From NCBI RefSeq assembly GCF_016863335.1, contig NZ_BOOR01000061.1, positions 20,614 through 84,613 of the forward strand: a DNA stretch of 64,000 bases, given 5' to 3'. Shown one piece after another: positions 9,102 through 18,230 of this stretch; within the stretch, counting starts at the first letter, position 1; each line of letters starts with the position of its first letter. Position numbers and translations under genes: made by a program. The notes under the pieces are model-generated. The model was not told the DNA's origin. It saw only the letters and a list, made by a program, of their open reading frames with translations, and searched no databases. The DNA comes from Planotetraspora thailandica. Its GTDB lineage: Bacteria; Actinomycetota; Actinomycetes; Streptosporangiales; Streptosporangiaceae.

Positions 9102-9722
9102 GTGATCGCATCCGTGGCGGGAGAGGTGACCGCCATCGGGCCGGACGCCGCCGTGATCGAGGTCGGCGGAGTCGGGGTGCTGGTGCACTGCACCCCCGGC
9201 ACGCTCGCCACCCTCAGGGTGGGTGAGCCGGCCAGGCTCGCGACCGCCCTCGTCGTGCGCGAGGAGTCCCTCACCCTGTACGGCTTCGCCACCGACGACG
9301 AGCGCGCCGTCTTCGAGCTGCTGCAGACGGCGAGCGGAGTGGGTCCGCGCATCGCCCTGGCCATGCTGGCCGTGCACACGCCCAACGCGTTGCGGGTGGC
9401 CGTGGCGGCCGCCGATCTGAAGGCGCTGACCATGGTGCCCGGCATCGGGCAGAAGGGCGCCCAGCGCATCGTGCTCGAGCTCAAGGACAAGCTCGGCACC
9501 CCCGATGAAGCCGTCAACGCGGCCCTGAACGGCGGCGGGCGCGCTCCGGCATGGCGTGAGCAGGTCCACACCGGCCTGGTCGGCCTCGGCTATTCCGCGA
9601 AGGACGCCGACGAGGCGGTGGCCGCGGTGGCCTCCGAGGCCGATGCGGAGCTCGCCGCCGGCCGGTCCCTCCAGGTCGCCGCGCTGCTCAAGTCGGCACT
9701 GCGCGCGCTGAGTGTGCGATGA
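9102..9722 (+). CDS. ruvA: Holliday junction branch migration protein RuvA
   Basis: A 206-aa junction-recognition subunit that recruits the RuvB motor. The N-terminal OB fold begins MIASVAGEVTAIGPDAAVIE. The two helix-hairpin-helix motifs are seen in LLQTASGVGPRIALAMLA and MVPGIGQKGAQRIVLELKDKL. The C-terminal domain III, which contacts RuvB, contains LVGLGYSAKDADEAV. The start is GTG 9102, preceded by a GGGGCGGGG run. The gap from ruvC is 127 bases and that to ruvB is 61, so the three genes are likely co-transcribed. Confidence 0.94.
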   Translation: MIASVAGEVTAIGPDAAVIEVGGVGVLVHCTPGTLATLRVGEPARLATALVVREESLTLYGFATDDERAVFELLQTASGVGPRIALAMLAVHTPNALRVAVAAADLKALTMVPGIGQKGAQRIVLELKDKLGTPDEAVNAALNGGGRAPAWREQVHTGLVGLGYSAKDADEAVAAVASEADAELAAGRSLQVAALLKSALRALSVR

Positions 9723-9783
9723 GAGCCGGTGGCGCGATGGACGTTCACCTGCATGGCCCGAGCCGTGACGCGGGGGAGGGCGC

Positions 9784-10833
9784 ATGAGCGGCGGCCGCGA
9801 CCTCGTGTCCCCCGAGCCGGACAACGACGAGTACGCGATCGAGGCCGCGCTGCGGCCCAAGCGGCTCGACGAGTTCATCGGGCAGGCCCGGGTGCGCGAG
9901 CAGCTGTCACTCGTGCTGGAGAGCGCGATGCGGCGCAACCGGCCGCCCGACCACGTGCTGATGAGCGGCGGCCCCGGCCTCGGCAAGACCACGCTCGCGA
10001 TGATCATCGCGGCGGAGCTGGGGATGCCGCTGCGGGTCACGTCCGGCCCCGCGCTGGAGCGCGCCGGCGATCTGGCCGCGATCCTGTCGACCCTCTCCGA
10101 GGGGGAGGTGCTGTTCATCGACGAGATCCACCGCATGGCCCGTCCGGCGGAGGAGATGCTCTATCTCGCGATGGAGGACTTCCGGGTCGACATCGTGGTC
10201 GGCAAGGGCCCGGGTGCGACCTCGATCCCCCTGGACATCGCGCCGTTCACCCTGGTGGGGGCGACGACCAGGGCGGGGCTCCTGCCCGCGCCGCTTCGCG
10301 ACAGGTTCGGCTTCACCGCCCACATGGACTTCTACGAGGCGGCCGAGCTGGAGCAGGTGCTCACCCGGTCGGCCCGCCTGCTGTCGGTCGACCTGCCCCC
10401 TGAGGGCGCCCACGAGATCGCGCGGCGCTCCCGTGGCACGCCGCGAATCGCCAACCGCCTGCTCAGGAGGGTCCGCGACTTCTCCGAGGTGCGAGCGGAC
10501 GGTCTGGTCACCAGGGAGATCGCCTCTGCCGCGCTGAACCTGTACGAGGTCGACGGCGAAGGGCTCGACCGGCTCGACCGGGCGGTCCTCGGCGTTCTGC
10601 TGCGCAAGTTCGGCGGAGGCCCCGTCGGTCTTTCCACCCTCGCCGTCGCCGTGGGGGAGGAGCCCGAGACCGTCGAGGTCGTGGCCGAGCCCTTCCTCGT
10701 ACGGCAGGGGCTGATCGCCCGGACTCCGCGGGGACGGGTGGCGACGGCGTCGGCCTGGGCGCATCTGGGCCTGACACCGCCTCCTGACGCGTTCGGCGCA
10801 TCGGTGCTGCCGAGCCTGTTCGACGAGGCATGA
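9784..10833 (+). CDS. ruvB: Holliday junction branch migration DNA helicase RuvB
   Basis: AAA+ motor (349 aa) that drives branch migration with RuvA. It shows [11 protein letters not shown] (RuvB N-terminal box), Walker [10 protein letters not shown] (62-70), Walker [10 protein letters not shown] (110-118), sensor 1 in LVGATTRAG, and the arginine finger region PLRDRFGF. The C-terminal winged helix follows ([20 protein letters not shown]). The ATG at 9784 follows a GGGGGAGG run. The length is typical. The gene closes the ruvCAB operon and is followed by a 313-bp gap before yajC. Confidence 0.95.
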   Translation: MSGGRDLVSPEPDNDEYAIEAALRPKRLDEFIGQARVREQLSLVLESAMRRNRPPDHVLMSGGPGLGKTTLAMIIAAELGMPLRVTSGPALERAGDLAAILSTLSEGEVLFIDEIHRMARPAEEMLYLAMEDFRVDIVVGKGPGATSIPLDIAPFTLVGATTRAGLLPAPLRDRFGFTAHMDFYEAAELEQVLTRSARLLSVDLPPEGAHEIARRSRGTPRIANRLLRRVRDFSEVRADGLVTREIASAALNLYEVDGEGLDRLDRAVLGVLLRKFGGGPVGLSTLAVAVGEEPETVEVVAEPFLVRQGLIARTPRGRVATASAWAHLGLTPPPDAFGASVLPSLFDEA

Positions 10834-11146
10834 CGGGCTGTGACCACGAATGGCCGGCGGCAGCATTGTGGGCGAGAAGAACGAGACGGTAAAGACGAGA
10901 CGAAATCCCATCAAACGGTGGCTGATGATGCTCGTGGGATCACAAATCGGTTTCGAAGACTATGAACTAGGAACTTTCCCGCGAGCTAGAACGTGGCTTC
11001 GTTGCCGGGCTTCTATGGGCTCGCATACACTGCGTGGCTTGACTGGCCGCTTACGCTGACTTGTTCGTCGTGACGGCGGCCGCGTGCCAACGCGCATCAA
11101 ATTTCCGGCGTAAGGCCGGTTCACCATGTAACGGAAGGGTGGACCC
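10834..11146 (+). promoter_or_regulatory. ruvB-yajC gap with a candidate yajC-secDF promoter
   Basis: This 313-bp non-coding stretch has lower GC than its surroundings. TTGCCG at 11002-11007 and TACACT at 11026-11031 are separated by 18 bp and make the best promoter candidate, leaving a leader of roughly 110 bases before yajC. A short hairpin (CCGG arms around 11104-11119) lies in that leader. An ORF starting at ATG 10850 has no recognisable protein family and is not called as a gene. Confidence 0.5.
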
Positions 11147-11521
11147 GTGGGTAACAGCCCGCTTTCCACGTTCGTGCTGCTGATCTTGCTCGTGGGAGTG
11201 TTCTACTTCCTCCTGATCCGGCCGCAGCGCAAGCGGCAGCAGGAGCAGGTCCAGATGCAGAACACGCTGGCCCCCGGTGCTCGGATCATGACGACGACCG
11301 GCCTGTTCGCGACCGTCGCGCGCATCGAGGACGACGACGTCATCCTGGAGATCGCCCCCGGAGTCGAGACCACATGGCTCAAGGCGGCGATCGGCCGTGT
11401 GGTCACTCCCGTCGAGGGAACCTCTGATGCTGAGGCGGACCAGCCCGTGACCGACACGACGGAGAAGACCGACACGGCCGACACGGCGAACGGTGATGAC
11501 TCAAGTACCAAGCAGTCCTGA
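11147..11521 (+). CDS. yajC: Preprotein translocase subunit YajC
   Basis: Small single-pass membrane subunit (124 aa) of the SecDF-YajC accessory complex of the Sec translocon. The N-terminal helix is LSTFVLLILLVGVFYFLLIRP, followed by the family motif PQRKRQQEQ and a small beta domain containing GARIMTTTGLFATVARIEDD. The acidic Thr/Asp-rich tail from about residue 93 is poorly conserved and probably disordered. The start is GTG 11147. It is the first gene of yajC-secD-secF and lies 42 bases before secD. Confidence 0.93.
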   Translation: MGNSPLSTFVLLILLVGVFYFLLIRPQRKRQQEQVQMQNTLAPGARIMTTTGLFATVARIEDDDVILEIAPGVETTWLKAAIGRVVTPVEGTSDAEADQPVTDTTEKTDTADTANGDDSSTKQS

Positions 11522-11563
11522 GTAGGCTGATCGCACACCCTTTGACGAAAGAACAGACCACCA

Positions 11564-13327
11564 GTGGCCCCACCGACAAACAGCCAGATAAAGCCGGGAC
11601 GCACACTCCTGGTGCTCCTGGCGATCATCCTCGCCATGGGCGCGACGATCGCCCTGCAGAAGGCGTTCGTTCCTAAGTTCGGCCTTGACCTGGCCGGCGG
11701 GACCACGGTGACGCTGTCGCCGGTTCTCCTCGACGGCAAGCCGCCACCATCGGAAAGCATCGATCAGGCCGTCAACATCATCCGGGCGCGCGTGAACGGC
11801 AACGGTATCGCCGACGCCCAGGTCGCGCGGGCGAACGACAACATCGTGATCCAGATCCCGGGAGTCGGCCAGCAAGAGGCGCTCGGGCTCGTCTCCACCA
11901 CCGCCGAGCTGCGGATGCGCCAGGTGCTCGCGGTGGCCGCGTCGACCAACCAGCCGGTTCAGATGCCGACGACGGCTCCGACGCCCACCGGTTCGGGTGC
12001 TCCAAGCGCCACGCCGGGCAGCTCGACCGGGTCGACCTCGTCTCCGAGCGCGACCGCCACGCCCGCGGGCAGGGCGCTGTCCTCGGCGCTGACGGCTCCG
12101 ACGCCGACGCCCACCGGGTCGGCGGACGGCAAGAACGCCAAGGGCGGCAAGAAGGACGCGGCGAACGCGGACGCGAAGGCCAGCCCGGCCCCGACGGCCG
12201 AGCCCAGCGCTCCCGTCGACAACGACCCGCTGGCCGGCCAGGACACGAGCGGCATCGACCCGGCACTGCTGACCCAGTTCCGCGACATCGACTGCACCGC
12301 CAAGAACAGGGGCCAGGGCCTCCCGGACGACCCGAACAAGCAGATCGTCGCCTGCAGCGACGACGGCTCGGCTCGCTACATCTTGGACAAGGCGGCCGTC
12401 CAGGGCACCGAGATCAGCGGCGCCCAGTCCGGCACCGACTCCACGACCGGCGAGTGGATCGTCAACATCACGTTCAAGTCCAAGGGCGCGACGCAGTTCG
12501 CCGACATCACCCGGCGGATCACGACCCTTCCGGCGCCGCGCAACCAGCTGGCGAACGTGCTCGACGGCCTTGTGATCGTCGCCCCGACGATCGAAGAGGC
12601 CATCCCCGGTGGAAGCGCCCGAATCTCCGGCAACTTCACCCAGGTGACCGCCACCGCCCTCGCCGACCAGCTCAAATACGGCGCGCTGCCGCTGAAGTTC
12701 AAGCAGAGCCAGGTCACGTCGGTCTCCTCGACGCTGGGACAGGACCAGCTGCGTGGCGGCCTGATCTCGGGCGGCATCGGCCTGCTGGTGGTCGTGATCT
12801 ACCTGCTGCTCTACTACCGCGGCCTCGGCCTGATCGGTGTGGCGAGCCTCGGGGTGGCCACGGTCGTCACCTACTCCACGGTGGTGCTCCTCAGCCACAA
12901 CGCGGGATTCCGGTTGTCGCTGCCGCACATCATCGGCCTCGTGGTGTCGATCGGCATCACGGCCGACTCGTTCATCGTGTACTTCGAACGAATACGTGAC
13001 GAGATCAAGGAAGGCCACCGCACGCTGCGGTCGGCCGTCGAGGTCGCCTGGCAGCGTGCCCGCCGGACGATCCTGGTGGCTGACGCGGTCATGTTCATCG
13101 CCGCGATCGTGCTCTACGCCCTCGCGGTCGGCGACGTCGCCGGATTCGCGTTCGCGATGGGCCTGACGACGGTGATCGACATTGTGGTCGTCTTCCTCTT
13201 CACCAAGCCGCTGATGTCGCTGGCGGCCCGGATGCGGTTCTTCTCCAAGGGCCATAAGTTGTCCGGACTCGACGCGGAGCGCATGGGCCGTACGCGCCCT
13301 GCCGAGCAGACCCTGCAGGAGGCATGA
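11564..13327 (+). CDS. secD: Protein translocase subunit SecD
   Basis: RND-type subunit (587 aa) that uses the proton gradient to help finish Sec-dependent export. It has an N-terminal TM helix (about 14-28), a first periplasmic domain starting FGLDLAGGTTVTLSP, and five C-terminal TM helices from about residue 395 containing the conserved motif SIGITADSFIVYFERIRDEI. Between about 130 and 215 lies a low-complexity Pro/Ser/Thr/Ala/Gly-rich insert not present in short SecD proteins. The GTG at 11564 has only a weak Shine-Dalgarno. The stop overlaps the secF start (ATGA). Confidence 0.94.
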   Translation: MAPPTNSQIKPGRTLLVLLAIILAMGATIALQKAFVPKFGLDLAGGTTVTLSPVLLDGKPPPSESIDQAVNIIRARVNGNGIADAQVARANDNIVIQIPGVGQQEALGLVSTTAELRMRQVLAVAASTNQPVQMPTTAPTPTGSGAPSATPGSSTGSTSSPSATATPAGRALSSALTAPTPTPTGSADGKNAKGGKKDAANADAKASPAPTAEPSAPVDNDPLAGQDTSGIDPALLTQFRDIDCTAKNRGQGLPDDPNKQIVACSDDGSARYILDKAAVQGTEISGAQSGTDSTTGEWIVNITFKSKGATQFADITRRITTLPAPRNQLANVLDGLVIVAPTIEEAIPGGSARISGNFTQVTATALADQLKYGALPLKFKQSQVTSVSSTLGQDQLRGGLISGGIGLLVVVIYLLLYYRGLGLIGVASLGVATVVTYSTVVLLSHNAGFRLSLPHIIGLVVSIGITADSFIVYFERIRDEIKEGHRTLRSAVEVAWQRARRTILVADAVMFIAAIVLYALAVGDVAGFAFAMGLTTVIDIVVVFLFTKPLMSLAARMRFFSKGHKLSGLDAERMGRTRPAEQTLQEA

Positions 13328-14403
13328 TGCCTGGTGTTATCAGCCGCCTGTACCGCGGCGACATCAACATCGACTTCGTCGGCAAGCGCAAGATCTGGTA
13401 TGCGCTGTCGGCCTTCCTGCTGATCTTCTCGATCATCGGGCTCATCATTCACGGCCTCAACCTCGGCGTGGAGTTCAAGGGCGGGTCGGTCTTCGACTTC
13501 GCCCGGACGCCCGGGTCGAGCGTGGAGCAGGTCCGGGACACCGTTACGGGAGCCGGCCCGCACCAGGTGATCGTGCAAGAGGCCGGGGACAAGAACTGGC
13601 GGGTCACCACGGAGAGCCTCGACGGCGCCGAAGTGACGAAGGTCCAGCAGGCGCTGTCCAAGCAGTTCGGCGTGCAGGAGAACCAGGTCAGCTCGCAGGT
13701 CATCGGAGCGACGTGGGGCGGTGAGGTCTCCCAGAAGGCCTGGATCGGCCTCGTGGTCTTCATGATCTTGATCATGTTGTACCTCTCGGTCGCCTTCGAG
13801 TGGCGGATGGCGCTGGCCGCCGTCGTCGCGCTGGTACACGACCTGGTGATTACCGCAGGCATCTACGCGTGGTCCGGGTTCGAGGTCACGCCGGCGACGA
13901 TGCTCGGCTTCCTGACGATCCTCGGTTATTCGCTGTACGACGCCGTGGTCGTCTTCGACATGATCAAGGAAGTCACCGGCAAGCTGGGCTCGTCGGCGAG
14001 GATGACCTACACCGAGGCCGCGAACAACGCGCTCAGCCACACCCTGATCCGGTCGCTGAACACCTCGCTCGTCGCGATCCTGCCGGTGGCGGCGATCCTG
14101 TTCATCGGCACCACGCTGCTCGGAGCGGGCACGCTGAAGGACCTGTCGCTGGCGTTGTTCGTCGGCATGATCGTCGGCACCTACTCCTCCCTGTGCGTCG
14201 CCACGCCGATCCTGGTGACGCTGAAGGAGCGGGAGCCGAAGTGGCAGGCCCTGGCCAAGCGGGTGGCCGCGCGGCAGGCCTCGGTGGCCAAGGCGGCGGC
14301 CGCAGAGGCGGTTGCCGCGGGCGACGGCGCCTCGGCCAAGGAGCCGGTCACGGCCGGAACGCAGAACACCGCCCAGGCGGACGGCAAGCGCAAGAAGCGC
14401 TAG
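13324..14403 (+). CDS. secF: Protein translocase subunit SecF
   Basis: Partner of SecD (359 aa) with the same RND half-fold: TM1 (about 23-42), a periplasmic domain beginning LGVEFKGGSVFDF, then five TM helices carrying TILGYSLYDAVVVFDMIKE, the SecF signature with the conserved Asp residues. The C-terminal 60 residues are a charged Ala/Lys-rich tail. The ATG at 13324 overlaps the secD stop; a second ATG at 13327 is equally plausible. The operon ends here at a strong hairpin. Confidence 0.95.
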   Translation: MMPGVISRLYRGDINIDFVGKRKIWYALSAFLLIFSIIGLIIHGLNLGVEFKGGSVFDFARTPGSSVEQVRDTVTGAGPHQVIVQEAGDKNWRVTTESLDGAEVTKVQQALSKQFGVQENQVSSQVIGATWGGEVSQKAWIGLVVFMILIMLYLSVAFEWRMALAAVVALVHDLVITAGIYAWSGFEVTPATMLGFLTILGYSLYDAVVVFDMIKEVTGKLGSSARMTYTEAANNALSHTLIRSLNTSLVAILPVAAILFIGTTLLGAGTLKDLSLALFVGMIVGTYSSLCVATPILVTLKEREPKWQALAKRVAARQASVAKAAAAEAVAAGDGASAKEPVTAGTQNTAQADGKRKKR

Positions 14404-14423
14404 CCGTCCCGGGTTCGTCCGTC

Positions 14424-14465
14424 CACGAAGCCCCCGCCACCCGCAAGGGTCGCGGGGGCTTCGTG
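14424..14465 (+). terminator. Strong hairpin terminator after secF
   Basis: A perfect 14-bp stem (CACGAAGCCCCCGC, 14424-14437, pairing with 14452-14465) encloses a C/C mismatch and an inner 4-bp stem capped by a GCAA (GNRA) tetraloop at 14443-14446. It is not followed by a T-run, as is common for high-GC actinobacterial terminators. Confidence 0.88.
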
Positions 14466-14534
14466 ATCTCTCCCTCGGCCGTGATGGCGCACGAGAGCGC
14501 TCGGCCGTACGAAAGGGTTTCGCCCGCGGTGCTC

Positions 14535-14548
14535 TAGGGTTGGCGTCG
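14535..14548 (+). promoter_or_regulatory. Candidate leaderless promoter of apt
   Basis: TAGGGT at 14535-14540 lies exactly 7 bases before the apt GTG (14548), with no Shine-Dalgarno between them. This is the same spacing as for the marR, eis-like and rarA genes in this window. Confidence 0.6.
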
Positions 14549-15054
14549 TGACTGACTGGAGCACGCTGATCAGAGACGTCCCGGACTACCCGAAGCCGGG
14601 GATCCTGTTCAAGGACATCACGCCCCTCCTCGCCGATCATGCGGCGTTCACGCAGGTGGTCGACGAGCTGGCTGATGGCCTGGTGTTCGACAAGGTGGTC
14701 GGCATCGAGGCACGCGGGTTCATCCTGGCCGCGCCCGTCGCCTACCACAGCGGCGCGGGGTTCGTGCCGGTGCGCAAGAAGGGCAAGCTGCCCGCCGCGA
14801 CGCTGGAGGAGTCCTACGAGCTCGAGTACGGCTCGGCCACCATCGAGGTGCACGCCGACGCATTCACGCCGGGCGACCGGGTGCTGATTGTGGACGACGT
14901 ACTGGCCACCGGCGGGACGGCTGAGGCCACCGTGGCACTGATCAGGCGAGCCGGGGCGGAGATCGCCGCCGTCTCGTTCCTCATGGAACTGTCCTTCCTG
15001 TCGGGCAGGGACAGGCTGCAGGGCCTGGAGATCCGGACCCTTCTCACCGTCTGA
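14548..15054 (+). CDS. apt: Adenine phosphoribosyltransferase
   Basis: Purine salvage enzyme (168 aa) converting adenine and PRPP to AMP in the cytosol. It begins with DVPDYPKPGILFKDITPLL and has the adenine-loop segment VGIEARGFILAAPVA and the PRPP-binding motif VLIVDDVLATGGT (112-124). The length is typical. The gene sits in the conserved actinobacterial order secD-secF-apt-rel and has its own likely leaderless promoter, so it is probably expressed apart from secDF, which ends at the hairpin upstream. Confidence 0.95.
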   Translation: MTDWSTLIRDVPDYPKPGILFKDITPLLADHAAFTQVVDELADGLVFDKVVGIEARGFILAAPVAYHSGAGFVPVRKKGKLPAATLEESYELEYGSATIEVHADAFTPGDRVLIVDDVLATGGTAEATVALIRRAGAEIAAVSFLMELSFLSGRDRLQGLEIRTLLTV

Positions 15055-15172
15055 CCGTACGGGGACGATGAGGCTTGCGGGGGCGGCGGTTCCGCGGGCA
15101 CGACGTCTCGGAGGAGAGTGCTGTGGCGGCACGGATACACTGAGGGATCTGGACTCGACGTAAGGAGTCTGT

Positions 15173-17539
15173 GTGCCCCGTGATGTGGTCGTGCCTGACA
15201 GCGCGAGGGACGGACGCGGAACGGATCCGCGCGAGGCCCCCGAGCCCGTCGATGTGCCCGCGGACGCGGCCCTCGATCCGTCGGAGGGCACCGAGGACAG
15301 ACCGGCGCCGGCCGCGCGAAGACGGCTGACCCGGTTCGGGGGGCAGTGGGGTGCTATGAATCCGGTGCTGGAGCCGCTATTCAAGACGGTTCGGGCGACG
15401 CATCCCAAGGCCGACCTGCGTGTGATCGAGCGTGCCTACGACATGGCCGCCTACCACCACCGCGACCAGAAGCGTAAGAGCGGCGACCCGTACATCACCC
15501 ACCCGCTGGCGGTGGCGAGCATCCTGGCCGAGCTGGGAACAGACGACGAGACCCTGTGCGCCGCGCTGCTGCACGACACGGTGGAGGACACGGCTTACAG
15601 CCTCGACGAGTTACGAGCCGACTTCGGCGACAACATCGCGCTGCTCGTCGACGGCGTGACCAAGCTGGACAAGGTCAAGTTCGGCGACGCGGCGCAGGCG
15701 GAGACCGTGCGCAAGATGGTCGTGGCGATGTCCCGCGACATCCGCGTGCTGGTGATCAAGCTCGCCGACCGGCTCCACAACATGCGCACGATGCGGTACA
15801 TGCCGGAGCACAAGCGGCAGCAGAAGTCCCGGGAGACCCTGGAGATCTTCGCGCCGCTGGCTCACCGCCTCGGCATGAACACCATCAAGTGGGAGCTGGA
15901 GGACCTCGCGTTCGCCATGCTCTACCCGAAGCGGTACGACGAGATCGCCAGGATGGTGTCGGAGCGGGCGCCGCGGCGTGACCTGTTCCTGCAGGAGGTC
16001 ATCGAGAAGGTCTCCGCCGAGCTGCGCGACGCCAAGATCAAGGCGACCGTGCGCGGCAGGCCGAAGCACTACTACTCGATCTACCAGAAGATGATCGCCA
16101 AGGACGTCGCCTTCGACGACATCTACGACCTGGTGGGCATCCGCGTCCTCGTCGACACCGTGCGCGACTGCTACGCCGGGCTCGGAACGATCCACGCGCA
16201 GTGGCGGCCGGTACCGGGCCGGTTCAAGGACTACATCGCCATGCCCAAGTTCAACATGTACCAGTCGCTGCACACGACGGTGATCGGTCCCGAGGGCAAG
16301 ACGATCGAGCTGCAGATCCGCACGCGGGCGATGCACAACCGTGCCGAGTACGGCGTGGCGGCCCACTGGAAGTACAAGGAGGAGATGAACAGCTCGGGCG
16401 CCGCCGCCAAGGTCAAGCAGGTCAACGACATGGCCTGGCTGCGGCAGCTGCTCGACTGGCAGAAGGAGACCTCCGACCCGGGCGAGTTCCTGGAGTCGCT
16501 GCGCTTCGACCTGTCGGTGTCCGAGGTGTTCGTGTTCACCCCGCGCGGCCAGGTGATCGCCCTGCCCGAGGGCGCGACGCCCGTCGACTTCGCCTACGCC
16601 GTGCACACCGAGGTGGGGCACCGGTGCATCGGCGCCCGCGTGAACGGCCGGCTGGTTCCGCTGGAGTCCCGGCTGGGCAACGGCGACACGGTCGAGATCT
16701 TCACGTCGAAGTCGCCGGACGCGGGGCCGTCCCGTGACTGGCTCAAGTTCGTCAAGAGCGGCCGGGCCCGCAACAAGATCCGGCAGTGGTTCTCCAAGGA
16801 GCGCAGGGAGACCGCCATCGAGGCCGGCAAGGAGGCCATCGGGCGGGCCATGCGCAAGCAGGGCCTCCCGCTCCAGCGCCTGATGTCGGGGGAGGCGCTG
16901 CTGGCTCTGGCCCGCGATCTGCGCTATCCGGATGTCTCCGCGCTGTACGCGGCCGTCGGCGAGGGCCATGTGGCCGCCCAGTCCGTCGTTCAGAAGCTCG
17001 TACAGGCGCTGGGAGGGGTCGACGGGGCCGAGGAGGACCTTGCGGAGGCCGCGGTCCCCACGAGGCTCAAGGGGCGCCCCAGGGCCAATTCGAATGCCGG
17101 GGTCATCGTGGCCGGCGATCCCGACGTGTGGGTGAGGTTGTCACGATGTTGTATGCCGGTACCTGGTGACGACATCGTCGGATTTGTCACGCGAGGCCAC
17201 GGAGTTTCCGTACATAGGACGAATTGTCCGAATGTTGAGCAGTTGAGTGCGCAGGCGGACCGGCTTGTGCAGGTGTCGTGGTCGCCCGGGGACGACTCGG
17301 TCTTCCTCGTGGCGATCCAGGTGGAGGCCCTGGACAGGCCCCGGCTGCTGTCGGATGTGACGCGCACGCTCTCCGATCACCACGTGAACATCCTGTCGGC
17401 GTCGGTCGCCACCTCGCGTGATCGGGTGGCCGTCAGCAAGTTCACCTTCGAAATGGGCGATCCCAAGCACCTGGGCCATGTTCTGAAGGCCGTAAGAAGC
17501 GTCCAAGGCGTCTACGACGTGTACCGCGTGACCAACTGA
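15173..17539 (+). CDS. relA: Bifunctional (p)ppGpp synthetase/hydrolase Rel
   Basis: Long RSH protein (788 aa) that makes and degrades the alarmone (p)ppGpp in the stringent response. Domains in order: a disordered N-terminal extension to about 60, an HD hydrolase (HDTVEDT near 128, intact, so hydrolysis is expected), a synthetase ([12 protein letters not shown], then [17 protein letters not shown] and [16 protein letters not shown]), a TGS domain ([16 protein letters not shown], near 455), a zinc-finger/helical region with [14 protein letters not shown], and a C-terminal ACT domain. GTG 15173 has AAGGAG upstream; TACACT at 15136-15141 is a possible -10. ATG 15356 is a later alternative start. 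Repeat array 2 follows immediately. Confidence 0.95.
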   Translation: MPRDVVVPDSARDGRGTDPREAPEPVDVPADAALDPSEGTEDRPAPAARRRLTRFGGQWGAMNPVLEPLFKTVRATHPKADLRVIERAYDMAAYHHRDQKRKSGDPYITHPLAVASILAELGTDDETLCAALLHDTVEDTAYSLDELRADFGDNIALLVDGVTKLDKVKFGDAAQAETVRKMVVAMSRDIRVLVIKLADRLHNMRTMRYMPEHKRQQKSRETLEIFAPLAHRLGMNTIKWELEDLAFAMLYPKRYDEIARMVSERAPRRDLFLQEVIEKVSAELRDAKIKATVRGRPKHYYSIYQKMIAKDVAFDDIYDLVGIRVLVDTVRDCYAGLGTIHAQWRPVPGRFKDYIAMPKFNMYQSLHTTVIGPEGKTIELQIRTRAMHNRAEYGVAAHWKYKEEMNSSGAAAKVKQVNDMAWLRQLLDWQKETSDPGEFLESLRFDLSVSEVFVFTPRGQVIALPEGATPVDFAYAVHTEVGHRCIGARVNGRLVPLESRLGNGDTVEIFTSKSPDAGPSRDWLKFVKSGRARNKIRQWFSKERRETAIEAGKEAIGRAMRKQGLPLQRLMSGEALLALARDLRYPDVSALYAAVGEGHVAAQSVVQKLVQALGGVDGAEEDLAEAAVPTRLKGRPRANSNAGVIVAGDPDVWVRLSRCCMPVPGDDIVGFVTRGHGVSVHRTNCPNVEQLSAQADRLVQVSWSPGDDSVFLVAIQVEALDRPRLLSDVTRTLSDHHVNILSASVATSRDRVAVSKFTFEMGDPKHLGHVLKAVRSVQGVYDVYRVTN

Positions 17540-17550
17540 CATCCTTGATG

Positions 17551-18211
17551 GTGATCATGCAGAAGTTCGGGGAGAGGGCCCGCGGCCTGCGCCGAGTTGT
17601 GTGGTGATCATGCAGAGGTTCGGGGAGAGGGCCCGCGGCCTGTGCCGAGTTGTGTGGTGATCATGCAGAAGTTCGCGGAAACGGCCGTCGACCTGCAGCG
17701 ATCCAAGCCGTGATCATGCAGAAGTTCGCGGAAACGGCCGTTGACCTGCGCCGATACGGGTTCGTGATCATGCAGAAGTTCGAAGATGTACCTCTTGACC
17801 AGCGGAAACGTATCCCGTGATCATGCAGTTCGCCCGGCTGTACGCTGGGTCGCCTTCCCGTACGGCCGGTCAGGCATGGAGTGAGGCATGGTCGGCGATC
17901 GTGGAGATTTCGGCGCCGGTTGCATGATCGTCGAACGTATCGCCGCAGGTCAATGGACGGCACACGAACTTCTGCATGATCACGAAACGGATCACTGCAG
18001 GTCAGCGCCCACTCTCGCGAACTTCTGCATGATCACGGGCTGGATCACCGCAGGTCAACGGCCGTTTCCGCGAACTTCTGCATGATCACGCTTCGGGTTG
18101 CCGCAGGTGGGCGGGCGTGTCGGCGAGGTTCTGCATGATCACGCCTGGGGGGGTGTGGGTTGGCGCCTTTGTACGTGATCACGCCGCCCGCTGGTGGTCG
18201 GCGTGATCACG
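17551..18211. repeat. Array 2 of the 53-bp palindromic intergenic repeat (largest)
   Basis: This occupies the gap between convergent rel and the DUF349 gene. Forward cores start at 17551, 17604, 17657, 17710 and 17764, with a shortened forward copy at 17817-17832. The shortened reverse copy is at 17921-17931, and reverse cores are at 17965-17983, 18018-18036, 18071-18089 and 18124-18142. Nearly all steps are 53 bp. Between cores a second motif recurs about 31 bases in, close to TTGACCTGCGCCGA (e.g. 17741-17754), so the whole 53-bp unit is conserved, not only the core. Two CGTGATCACG palindromes (18174-18183, 18202-18211) mark the right edge. No gene is supported here. Confidence 0.92.
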
Positions 18212-18230
18212 CACAGAGGAGGCGGGAAGG

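Noticed and set aside
10850..11059. A 69-aa ORF after ruvB
   Set aside because: No recognisable family, it overlaps the likely yajC promoter, and its second half does not have the codon pattern of the neighbouring genes.
13114..15408. Very long antisense ORFs opposite secD/secF/apt, aspS (22196-24403), alaS (27418-29901), the acylase (41701-44943) and argH (59657-61618)
   Set aside because: High-GC codon bias leaves the opposite strand open. The products are His/Arg/Gly-rich low-complexity strings, and the sense frame encodes a well-known protein in each case.
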